A DNA stretch of 64,000 nucleotides from Garcia nutans (Eukaryota; Streptophyta; Magnoliopsida; Malpighiales; Euphorbiaceae), in contig CANTUV010000024.1 in the NCBI GenBank assembly GCA_947685225.1, positions 28,166,001 through 28,230,000 of the forward strand, in the 5' to 3' direction. The translations under genes were made by a program, and so were the position numbers. The notes under the pieces were generated by a model. That model was not told the DNA's origin. It saw only the letters and a program-made list of their open reading frames with translations, and searched no databases. Positions 15,201 to 27,200 of this stretch are shown here, piece by piece. Each line of letters begins with the position of its first letter. Positions within the stretch are counted from its first letter, which is position 1.

Positions 15201-18200
15201 TTAGGCACCTCCATTTTTGACAAAAAATGGTTGGTGTCTACTTCTTTGACAATCTCCCACTTGAAGACTGATTTCAATCTGTCTTCACACCTTGATCAAT
15301 GCAACAGCTCTTCTACGACCTTGATACTAGTGTAGGCCAACTGAAGCCGAGCACAACTTCAGTTTATCAATAGTCACCGTCTTCGTCAACATGTCTGCCG
15401 GATTTTGAGTTCCACTAATCTTCTCAAGTTTCAAAATCCCATCTTCCAGAAGTGACCTGATAAAGTGATACCGCAACTGTATGTGCTTCGTTCTGGCATG
15501 AAAAGACGGATTCTTCGCTAGATGTATGGCACTCTGACTGTCACAATGCAAGATATTGTTTTCTTGCTTCTTGCCCAACTCCTCCAAGAAACCTTGGAGC
15601 CAAACCATTTCTTTGCTGGCTTCCGTGACAGCGACATATTCTGCTTCAGTTGTGGAGAGAGCAACTATCTTCTGTAATTGAGAGACCCAGCTCACTGCGG
15701 TACCTCCTAGAGTATAGACATACCCTGTAGTGCTCTTTCTAACGTCAACATTTCCAGCTAAGTCAGCATCCACATAACCTGCTAGTGTCGTATCTCCACT
15801 TTTAAAACAAAGCGCCTTATCTGTGGTACCTCGAAGATATCTGAGAATCCATTTGACTGCTTCCCAGTGTGCCTTGCCTGGATTATTCATGTACCTGCTA
15901 ACAGCTCCCACTGCTTGAGCAATATCTGGTCTGGTACAAACCATGGCATACATCAAACTCCCAATTGCTGAGGCATATGGCACCTTCGTCATGTGTGCAC
16001 GTTCCTCCTCCGTCTTCGGTGACTGTTCTTTGGAGAGTCTGAAATGAACACCTAAAGGTGTGCTCACTGATTTAGCATCTTGCATGTTGAATCTGGCTAG
16101 TACTTTGTTTATGTACTCAGCCTGTGATAACATCAAAGTCCCCGACTTCATGTCTCTCTTGATCCTCATTCCAAGAATCTGCTTTGCAGCACCCAGATCT
16201 TTCATTGCAAACTGTTTTGACAATTTCTGCTTTAAATTTTTAATCTCTTGCATGTCTGAACCTGCAACGAGCATATCATCGACGTATAACAATAAAATAA
16301 TAAAGCTATTGTCAAACTTTTTGATGTAGCAACAATGATCTGCTTGGCATCTTGTGAAACCGCCGCTGCTCATAAAACTATCAAACTTTCTGTACCACTG
16401 TCTAGGAGCTTGTTTCAGACCATATAAACTCTTCTTCAACTTGCACACTAGATTTTTCTTGTCTGCCTTAATGAAGCCTTCTGGTTGCTTCATGTAGATC
16501 TCTTCCTCCAAATCTCCATGAAGGAATGCTGTCTTTACATCTAATTGTTCAAGATGTAAATTTTCTGCGGCTACAATTTTCAATACCAGTCTGATTGTCG
16601 TAAGCTTCACGACTGGAGAGAAAATTTCAGTATAGTCAATACCTTCCTTTTGTTGAAAACCTTTTACAACCAATCTTGCTTTGTAGCGTTTACTTCCATC
16701 ATGCTCTTCTTTGATCCTATAAATCCACTTGTTGTGGAGTGCTTTCTTGCCTTGTGGTAGTTCAGCTAATTCCCATGTATGATTTGACATGAGTGAGTCC
16801 ATCTCATCTTTCATGGCAGACTCCCACTTGATTGAATCCTCTACTTGTATTGCTTCATCGTAGCACTCTGGTTCACCATTGTCTGTCAGCAACAAGTAAT
16901 GCAAAGAAGGCGAGTAACGTTGGATTGGTCTTGTAATTCTGGAGGAGCGCCTCAATTCCGACGTGCTTGGCTCCTCTACTTCAGGACTATTCTGAACATC
17001 ATTTCCAGAAATATCCTCGAACTCAGCAAATTCCTTATTTTCAACATCTATCTTGGAGCTATTTGATTCTGCATTTAATTTGTCTTTGTACATCACATTC
17101 TCATTGAATATGACATCCCGGCTTCTAATGATCTTGTGATTTTCATAATCCCAAAACCGATAACCGAACTCATCACCACCATATCCAACAAAGACACATT
17201 TGTTTGACTTGGCATCCAATTTACTTCTTCCAGCAGAATCTATATGTATGTAAGAGATACAACCAAACACTCTTAAGTGTGAAAGGTTTACCTCTTTTTT
17301 GCTCCATGCTTCCTCTGGTATTCCACCATCCAGAGGTACTGAAGGCCCACGGTTGATTAGGTAGGCAGCGGTGTTGACAGCTTCAGCCCATAAATTCTTG
17401 GGCAAGTCAGCATGTATCCTCATGCTTCTGGCACGTTCATTCAGAGTTCTGTTTATGCGCTCAGCTACACCATTCTGCTGCGGTGTCATGGGAACTGTTT
17501 TCTCCATCTTGATTCCGCTGTTTGCGCAAAATTCTCTGAATCTTCTATCTCTGTACTCTCCTCCATTGTCAGACCTCAATCGCTTGACTTTCAAACCAGT
17601 TTCATTTTCTACCATGGCCTTCCATTTTCTGAATGTATCAAAGACTTCTGATTTCTTCTTCAGAAAATACACCCATACCTTTCTTGTTGAATCGTCAATG
17701 AATGTGACGTAATACAATGAGCCTGCAAGAGATGGAATTGGAGACGGTCCCCATACATCGGTATGGACCAACTCTAATTTTTCTGCCTTGGGTGTCTTGC
17801 CAATCTTTGAAAAACTGACCTTCTTTTGTTTTCCAAAGATACAATCTTCACATAGGCCGACATCGATACTTTTCAGTTCCGGCAATTTTCCTTTTGACAA
17901 AAGCGTCTTCATCCCTTTCTCGCTCATATGGCCAAGCCTTTGGTGCCATAGGTTTGATTTTTCATCTGCATCTGCTACTGAAATAACATTCTCTAAGTTT
18001 GAGGTTACATAGAGAGTGCCAGTCTTCTTACCACGGGCAATGACGAGTGCTCCTTTGGTAATCTTCCATTCACCGCTTTTGAAGGTTGTACCATAACCAT
18101 CTTCATCAAGTTGTCCTACAGAGAGCAAATTCCTTTTAAGACTAGGAATATGTCTCACTCCTTGCAGCTTCCAGGTATTCCCATTTGACAACTTTAATCG

Positions 18201-21200
18201 GACGTCCCCTTTTCCTACGATCTTTAAGGTTTCATCATCAGCTAGATGAACCTTCCCGAAATCACCATTGACGTAGTTCTCCATGATTTCTTGGCATGGG
18301 GTAGCGTGAAAAGATGCCCCAGAATCTAAAATCCATGATTCAATTGGACTGTTGACACTTAGAATCATGGCATCACCTGCTTCCTCGGTCACATTTGCAG
18401 ATCCCTGTGCACCGCTACCTTTCTTTGGTGCTCGGCAATCTTTCTTAAAATGACCCTTCTTGCCGCAGTTATAACACTTGAAATCTTTCTTCCCCGATCT
18501 AGATTTGTCTCTTCTAGATTTTGATCTGCCACGATATGAACTTTTTTCTAAAGTTCTCCCTCTAGATTCTGTGTGTAAAGCTGAAGAGGTAGATGCTTCA
18601 CCCAATTCTCTTCGTCGAATATCTTCACTCAACACCAGATCCCGAACATCATCGAATTTCAATTTGGTTTTTCCCGATGAACTGCTAACCGCTGTAACGG
18701 TAGCATTCCAACTATCTGGTAGAGATGATAAGAGAATCAAAGCCCGAATTTCAGCATCGAATTCAATTTCTACGGAACTCAACTGGGTTGTGATTGTGTT
18801 GAATTCATTCAGGTGTTGGGCCACTGATGCCCCTTCTGCCATTTGCAAATTGAATAACCGCTTCATCAAATGAACTTTGTTTGAAGCTGATGGCTTTTCA
18901 TACATGTTGGAGAGAGTCGCCATTAGACCTGCTGTGGTCTTTTCTTTGGCGATGTTGAAAGCAACATTTCGTGATAATGTCAATCGAATAACTCCAAGGG
19001 CTTGTCTGTCGAGAAGATTCCATTCTTCATCCTTCATGCCTTCTGGCTTTATTCCTGAGAGAGGTTGATATAACTTTTTCTGGTACAGATAATCTTCAAT
19101 CTGCATCTTCCAGAAGCCAAAGTCCGCACCGTCGAACTTTTCAATTCTCACTTTTCCTTCATCTGCAGTCATCGCTCCCACTCGAATCTGGACTCCTTTG
19201 GATCGTTTCTGACTATTTCTGCGAACCACCGTGTACTAGGACACCTTTGTCGACAAATCGAAACTGCCGATAAAATTTTACTATTCACGAAATTCACTAT
19301 TCACGTGAATAGTAACTTTGCAAAAATTGACAGAATTTATCACCCAAAGCTCTGATACCAGTTGTTGGGATATTATGGTGATTACCACTCTATTCCCTTA
19401 GACCAGATTAGTAAGAGAGCGAAAATAAATGCGGAATAATAACACAGAATTTGATAACGGAGTTCGGCCAATTATGCCTACGTCTCCGGAGCTGCTGCAG
19501 ACTTCTATTAAGGAGAAAATACAATGTGTTTACAAACACTCACAACCCTCACTCAATTATGAACAAGAATTTTTCCTCACAAAATTCTCTCAAAGACACT
19601 CTCTTCTCTTTACTTCTTCAATTTTTGAGGTGTATCTTCCAAATGAAGTGGATGGGTTTATATAGGCTTCAAAAACATGGGTTGGTGAAATTAGTCAATA
19701 AATTAGGCACCTCCATTTTTGACTTTAACAATTCCCCAAATTTAGGCACCTCCACTTTTGACAATGTCCTAAATTAGGCACCTCCATTTTTGACAATCCC
19801 CTTAATTAGGCACCTCCATTTTTGACAAAAAATGGTTGGTGTCTACTTCTTTGACACAATGTAATCTTCAGTTTGGACCACCTGTTCGTAGCAACAAATT
19901 GGAGGAATTAGCCAAACTCAAACAATGGAGATCCATAGCGGATTATCAAACTAAATTTGAGAGTTTGGTATCTCGTGCCGGCACACTTACCCAATTCCAA
20001 AAGGTACAATTGTACCTTAGTGGACTGCAAGAAGCAATTGCTGTGGAGGTTGAATTAAATCAGCCCAAGGATTTGGCGACAGCAATGAGCATGTCCCGTT
20101 TGTATGAACGCAGATTGTTTTCCAAAATCTCAAATTTTCGTGATACCAGAGAGGGAACGGCAGTGACAAACATAAGGCCTACCCGTTCTGTTAAAACATT
20201 AACCAGAGAAGAGATGGAGGATAGAAGAAAGAAGGGTCTTTGCTTCAATTGTGATGAAGCTTTTGTGCGGGGACATCAATGCAAAAAAATCTTCTGGATT
20301 GAATTAGTTGAAGGAGAGACTGAAGATGCAATGGCTGAATTCCATGAAGAAGAATTCCCTCCAGAGATCTCATTGAATGCAATCACGGGAATCAGAAACC
20401 CTCAAACAATGCGTCTAGAAGGAAAGTGGAATGGGAAATCAGTTCCACCTCACATATCCAAACTTTGCGTTTGAGGACAAACGCCTTGTGGAGGAGGGGA
20501 GTAATGTTAGCAAGCCCGTCCAGGTGTATAAGAGGTTCACCCATGGACAGAAAGCTAAGTCAGTCAAGTCCAGCAGTTAGCTTCTTTTCTGTTTTGTCTG
20601 TCCAGAAGTTAGTTTCTATTCTGTTTTTCTGTTTTTCCCATGTTCTGCCATATGTTTGCTTTCCCTAAGTTAGTGGGTGGTTTACCAATTCCACTAAGGC
20701 AGTAACTTCCTTATTTGTAGAGGCAGTTACTTATATTTCTGTATTTAATCTTTCATTTCTGTTAATGAAGGGAAGCTTGAACTTTCTACAGTTTTTGAGA
20801 CTTAAACTCAAGAGGTTTTCAGGGTCCCTCTATTGAGCCTGAACGTCTGCAACCATAGGTCGCAGTAAACGCCCTTCGTCATCCCAATCACCCACCAATC
20901 CCTCATCCCATCGCCCCATAACTAGATCCTTATCTAGGGACTGTAACACTATGTCATCTTGCTAAATTTTTTAAAATAATTGTTGGTAGAGATGAGCCTC
21001 TGCTAGACGGCTACATACTTTCCGATTCCATAACTTTTCCAATCCTGTTATTCAAAACCTTCCTTTGAAATAAGAGTCTCCAATCTTTCTCACAATACAG
21101 GTTGCAGAAAGGGAAAATTTTTCCTGAAGGCTGCTTTCTTCTCTTCAAGAGATCAAATTACACAGAATCAATCACATAAGACTCAAACTTGTTTACTGAA

Positions 21201-24200
21201 CATCCATCCCCTTCTCCCTAGCCAACCAATGACCCCCTCCCCTTAACATGTTCTTTTGTCCTTCAAATCAAACTGTTAGGAACACTGCTGGCAATCAGGG
21301 GGCATATTGGGTATACACCAGAAAAGGGAAACCGAATATGAGGATCTTTCTTACTGAGGAAAACAAAGGTGACACATCAGCAGAATTAGTTACTGAGCCT
21401 GGTACCCATATTCTGTATAAGTAGCGCACCTTTTTGAGAAGGAGGTATCTTTTGTTATCATTGTAATCAGCATTTCTGTTGCTGCGGGCTCTGCCTGGGG
21501 ATTGGCTTGCCAATCATTCATTTTTATTTTGGTTTTGTCCTTTATCTTCTTCTTCAGGTTCTAATGTAAAGATTCCAGTTATCAATATAAAATCATTCTC
21601 TCTTCTCTTAATCTGTTTTATACTATTCTGTATTCTGTGAAGGTTGATTTATTGAGCAGGTAACATTCTTTTTGGGTCTCCATCATTGGTCCGACCTGCC
21701 GGATTCCCCATTCGTCGATGACCAAAACCAGAATGGAACAACGGGTTGAAGTCTTGGAGAAGGATGTTGCCGCCTTAACAGAACAGCTCAATGCTCTCCA
21801 AACTGATACCCAGACTTATTCCCAGAAATCCGACCAGAATTTTTCTGAACTCAAACAACTCAGCCTTAACCTTCAAGGGAATGACCCATCTCCCTCTTCC
21901 TCATCAGCTCCACCACCATCCCAGACACCACAATCACCACAATCCCAGAACAAAACCCAACCATCAAACAATACAAACCCACAAATCCCTACCCATCAGA
22001 TTGGAGCTATACCCATTAACCAAAATCCAATACCCACACCTCATTACTATCAGAAAAGGACTGATATGCCTACCTTTGATGGGACAGACCCAGTTGGGTG
22101 GACAGCCAGGGCTGAGCAGTTCTTCGAGCTCCATCGCATTCCCGCCTCTGAACAGATAGCCCAAGCGTTCATCGGGATGCAAGGCCATCCACTGCATTGG
22201 CTAAGATTCGTACGGCATAGGAACCCGGAGATGGATTGGGTAACCATGAAAGCCGAGTTATTCCGGCAGTTCGGTGGAGAAATAACAGACCCATCTGAAG
22301 TACTTGTCGCCACTAAACAAGAGGGCTCAGTTACCGATTATGTGAATGATTTTATTTCACGAGCGGCGCAGACGCCGGATTTTTCGGAATCGCAGTTGGT
22401 CGCCTTCTTCCTTAATGGCCTCACTCGTGAAATAAGGGTCCGAATCAGAGCAAGAGAGGCTGCTGACCTCTATTCGGCGATGCAAGCGGCGAGGGATATT
22501 GAAACTGAGTTATCAATTCAGCCACCCAATCGGAACTCTTTCCGATCCAATTTCACCAATAGCACTTTAAGCCCAAGCCCAAAATCCATAACTCCAATCC
22601 TAAATAGAGCCCAAACATCATCCCTAACCCATTTCACTACAACCCGCCCCTCTATTACTCCCAACACAGCCCGATTCCAAGGGAAAAACACCCAGCAGCT
22701 CCTGCTTCCAGCACCCCAAACCAAGACTAGCACCACCATTACTACGGGCAGAAACAGGGGAACCAAACACTATTCCCATAAAGATTACCTGGAACTTCGT
22801 GAAAAGGGGCTTTGTTTCAGATGTAAACAACCATATTCCCCACTCCATGTCTGCCCTAATAAGTCTCTTATGGCTATTGTCCTTGCTGAAGATCAAGATC
22901 TTTTGGAGGAACCACCTCAGATCTGTGAAATGGGGACCGAAATTGAGGAAGAATCACCACTGGAGGTCGATGAAGCTCACTTTGCCCAGCTCGATCTACC
23001 ATTATTTTCAGTTGGAGGGCTATCGCGACCTAAGACCGTGAAGCTCCATGGCAAGCTAAGGGAACAGGTAGTGTTGCTCATGATTGATAGTGGAGCTAGC
23101 CATAATTTTATCTCTACTCACATGGTTCAGCAAATGGGATTAACTATTGACCCAACTCCACCGTTTTATGTACGGTTGGGAGATGGCCACCGCCTTAGAT
23201 CTTCTGGGGTTTGCAGCCAGCTGAAGCTCGACTTGGGTACGTTGGAGGTGTTAGGTGATTTCTATATTTTCCCTCTGAGTGGTGTAGATGTTATTCTCGG
23301 GGTGGCTTGGTTGGAAACTCTTGGGGAAGTCAAGGTTGACTGGGGTAAGTTAACCATGAAAATTCCGCGTCCCGGCGGAGAAGACCTCCTCTCTGGCGAT
23401 CCTTCACTAGTCCGTCAGCAATCAAATGGCAGGTCCATCTCTAAATTGTTTAATGCTGATTTTTGTGTACTCTTATGGGCTATGTGTGCAGATGAATGTC
23501 CAGCAGACTTCAATGGTTTGATTAACCCGCAGCAGCAATCCGAACTCAGTGCTATCCTCTCTAAGTTTAGCACTGTGTTCTCTGAGGTCTCTACTCACCC
23601 TCCTAAGAGGTCAGCGGATCACCGAATCATTCTTCAGCCGGGGCAAGGACCGGTGTCGGTCAAGCCTTATCGATATGGATATCACCAGAAAGACGAGATT
23701 GAAAAACTAGTCCAAGAGATGCTCACTGCTGGGGTCATCCAGCCTAGTTCAAGCCCTTTTTCTAGCCCGGTTTTGTTGGTTAAAAAGAAAGATGGGAGTT
23801 GGAGGTTTTGCGTCGATTATCGACAATTGAACAGGGTCACTATTCCCCACAAGTACCCGATTCCGGTGATCCAAGAGTTACTAGATGAGCTTCATGGAGC
23901 CCACTACTTTTCCAAACTGGGTTCTTCCAAATCCGGGTAGCCCAACCTGATATTGAGAAAACAGCATTCCGCACTCACACAGGGCATTACGAGTTCCTAG
24001 TCATGCCGTTCGGGCTCACCAACGCCCCAGCTACCTTCCAGGCCGTCATGAATGATATATTTCGGCCTCATCTTAGAAAGTTTGTCCTTGTGTTTTTTGA
24101 TGATATCTTGGTTTATAGCCAGTCTTGGGAAGATCATAAGAGAGACTTAGAGGTAGTATTCCAGCTCCTACGGGCCCATTCCTTGTATCTCAATAGCAAG

Positions 24201-27200
24201 AAATGTACTTTTGGTCGCACTTCTGTCGAATATTTGGGTCATGTGATTTCAGCAAACGGAGTTTCCATGGACCCTAATAAGGTGTCTAGTGTGCTCAATT
24301 GGCCAGCTCCAACCAATATCAAGGGAGTAAGGGGATTCTTGGGTTTGACCGGATACTACCGGCGTTTTATCGCTGGATATGGGCAGCTAGCTAAACCCCT
24401 AACAACATTACTTAAAAAAGAAGCGGGAAAGTTTGTATGGGGAATAGAAGCTCAGGAGGCCTTTGAACGGTTAAAGGCAGCTATTACTTCTTCTCCGGTC
24501 CTCGCCATGCCTGATTTTTCTAAGGAATTCGTGGTGGAAACGGATGCGTCAAAGTCCGGTATAGGGGCTGTCCTCATGCAGCAGAACCGACCAATAGCAT
24601 TCTTTAGTAAGGCCACCGGCGACCCGGCTCTATCTCGGTCTGCTTATGAGAATGAACTAATGGCACTAGTTTTGGCCATCCGTCATTGGAGACCTTATTT
24701 GATTGGAAGACAGTTCATGGTCAGAACGGATCAAAGAAGTTTGAAGTATTTATGGCATCAAGAAGTGTCCACTCCAGCACAACAGTATTGGGCCGCTAAG
24801 ATTATGGGATATGATTTTGCGATAGAATACAAATCTGGTAAAACCAACCGGGCAGTGGATGCTTTATCTAGATGCAATGATGATATGGAGATTTGTGCAC
24901 TATCTAGGGCTCATTGGGTGAATTGGGATGAGATCCAGGCTGAGATTCAACAAGATCAGCAGCTGTCCAAAATTATTTCTGCCTTATTGTTAACAGAATA
25001 ATAGGAAACTGATTAATTCCTTAGTTAATGTATAGGATCCTCTTTCCTAAACTTAGTGTAATCTACTTGTATATTGTTAGTTATACAGCTGTAAGTTGAC
25101 ATTAGGAGAGTGTTTTTAGGAGTGATTTGTGGTGTATTAGCTGTTAGGTTAGCCTCCTTCAATTAAGGCTCTAATCTAGGAGTAGGACAACCTAAAATGT
25201 ATATAAATATATGTTTCAGCTATGAATAAAATTACACAGAAATTTAATCTCTCTCTCTTTTCTTCACATGGTATCAGAGCCCCTGCTCTGTTAGAATCTG
25301 TTTTGTTCCTCCCCGGAGAGAGTGAACAGTGTTGTTCCTTCTTCAGACACCCCAGAGTGTGTACTTCTTGCTCACAGCCAACCAATCCAGCCTCCGTCCA
25401 GCCTGTTTCTACCCTCTGCCAGGTGCTACAGTGGTGATTTCAGGACTGGGTATTGCTAATTTGGTTCCTGCACCTATTCTTCACTTCTGCCCTGTCTCTA
25501 TTTATTTCCTATTTCTGTTTTTTTAGTGTTATTTTCATTATGGGGGATAAAATTGCAATAGACGAAGGGAAAACCATGACTACAACTACTGATCTAGTTC
25601 CGGTTGTAGCTAAGTTTACAGATCGGAAACTCACTAGTACCAACTATCGAGAATGGGTCAAGACTATTAGAGTCTATTTTCGGAGTATTGAGATGGAGGA
25701 TCACCTGACTGAGAATCCCCCCACTGACGCTAAGGCTGCGAAAACATGGTTGCGAGATGACTCCCGGTTACTGTTACAGGTCAGTAATACTATTGACAGT
25801 AGTATTTATCAATATATTGGGCATTGCGAGTTTGTTAAGGAACTTATGGAGTATCTAGAGTTTATGTTTTCTGGCAAGGATAATATCAATCATATGTATA
25901 ATGTCAGTCAAGCCTTCTACCGTCCCGAAAAGGGGTCAAAGTCTCTTGCAGCTTATTTTATGGATTTTAAGAAAACTTATGAAGAACTTAATGCAGTATA
26001 TCCTTTCACCCCTGACATTAAGCAACAACAAGAACAACGGGAGAAAATGGCAATTATGAGTTTTCTAGCTGGGTTGCCTCTTGAATTTGAGACAGGTAAA
26101 TCTCAAATTTTATCTAGCGCCACTCTTGGCACATTGCAGGAAGTCTACACGAGATTACTTCGCACTGAGAAGACACCTTCTATACCATCTCCTCATGCTC
26201 TAGCAACTTATTCAGGCAGAGGGACAAACACTCACACTACTGAAGGTGGAGTTACTAACCGGACTTCTGGAGAAGTAGTTTGTTACTACTGTCATAAAGC
26301 TGGGCACACCAAGCGTACCTGTGAGGAATTAAGAAAGAAAAATGCTCGGCGGACACATGTAGCTAATGTTGTGACTAGCTCTCCACCTGAGACAATCACT
26401 ATTCCAGCATATGAGTACGCTCAATATGCCCAGTTTAAAGCATCTCGAGCAATTCCCACCTCATCCTCCACTGAATCAGGTAACAAATGTCTTGCCACCA
26501 CATCCTCCAAATGGGTACTTGACTCTGGGGCCACTGATCATATGACAGGTAATCCCACTCTTTTTTCCACTTATCATGAGCATCAACTACCCTCATTTGT
26601 TCAAGTGGCTGATGGTTCCACATCTAGTACTGCTGGATCTGGAACAATTAAACTCTCATCTTCTATTACCCTGTCCTCAGTCTTGAATATACCTAAACTT
26701 ACATTCAACTTGGTTTCTGCCAATAAACTTACAAAAGACCTTCAATGTTGTATCTCATTGTTTCCTGACTATTGTATTGTGCAGGATCTTGTGACGAGGC
26801 AGATTATTGGTAAAGGACATGTATCTGGCGGCCTATATGTTCTTGATGATACTACTCCTCGCTCTCTCGCATGCTCTTCCTCTCCTTTCGAAGAACATTG
26901 CCGTCTGGGTCATCCTTCTTTATCTTCTTTGAAGAAGTTGTGTCCTCAATTTCATAATGTGTCGAATTTAGACTGTGAGTCCTGTCATTTTGCTAAGCAC
27001 CATCGTAGCTCTTTGAGTCCTAGAATAAATAAGCGAACTACTAGTCCTTTTGAACTTGTTCACTCAGATGTTTGGGGACCCTGTCCTGTTGTGGCAAAGT
27101 TTGGGTTTAAGTACTTTGTTATTTTTGTGGATGATTTTTCTAGAATGACATGGATTTATTTTATGAAACATCGTTCTGAGTTGTTCTCTCACTTTACTGC

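Larger units (their letters stand above)
14758..19856 (-). mobile_element. Intact Copia (Tnt1/Tork-like) nested in the gag-only element
   Basis: LTRs at 14758-15251 and 19363-19856, both 494 bp and identical by eye. Target duplication CAATG at 14753-14757 and 19857-19861. On the minus strand the primer site TGGTATCAGAGC (19358-19347) follows the 5' LTR 19363-19856, and the polypurine tract TCAAGTGGGAGAT abuts the 3' LTR. One long ORF covers gag-pol. The integrase and the GAYGG/EFGYRFWD region resemble tobacco Tnt1, which places it in the Tork group. Identical LTRs and an open ORF mean a very recent, possibly still competent insertion. It runs in the same direction as UBP5. Confidence 0.96.
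14294..20474 (+). pseudogene. Gag of TR-GAG copy 1, interrupted by the Copia insertion
   Basis: The first part starts at ATG 14294 (MGDSVSEQLTKLL) and runs to 14757. The second part resumes at 19862 (with the CAATG duplication at 19857-19861) and ends with a stop at 20474. Together they give a gypsy-type gag: coiled N-terminus, VPKFTKLDFPRF, HLEGAAQLWYMQLL, then a half zinc knuckle GLCFNCDEAFVRGHQCKK near 20240. The tail reaches SLNAITGIRNPQTMRLEGKW, the block that precedes the protease in full-length gypsy elements, and stops there. Apart from the insertion I see no frameshift. Confidence 0.88.
13835..20948 (+). mobile_element. Gag-only LTR element (TR-GAG type), copy 1, split by a Copia
   Basis: LTRs at 13835-14270 (436 bp) and 20505-20948 (444 bp) differ by about 9-10 substitutions plus one 8-base indel. 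Target duplication CTATG at 13830-13834 and 20949-20953. Primer site TGGTATCAGAGC at 14274-14285, polypurine tract GAGGAGGGGA at 20491-20500. Without the nested Copia it is about 2.0 kb. It encodes gag and nothing of protease, RT, RNase H or integrase: the frame ends just before where a protease DSG would lie, 17 bases before the polypurine tract. This matches the described class of terminal-repeat retrotransposons with a GAG domain. Movement would need proteins from another element. Confidence 0.92.

Noticed and set aside
17371..17712. Plus-strand ORFs across the Tork-like Copia (for example 113 codons here, 131 codons at 18478)
   Set aside because: Antisense shadows of the intact polyprotein.
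25453..25539. The upstream start giving a 1403-residue Copia protein
   Set aside because: The 29 extra residues are hydrophobic and unlike gag. The ATG at 25540 begins normal gag sequence.
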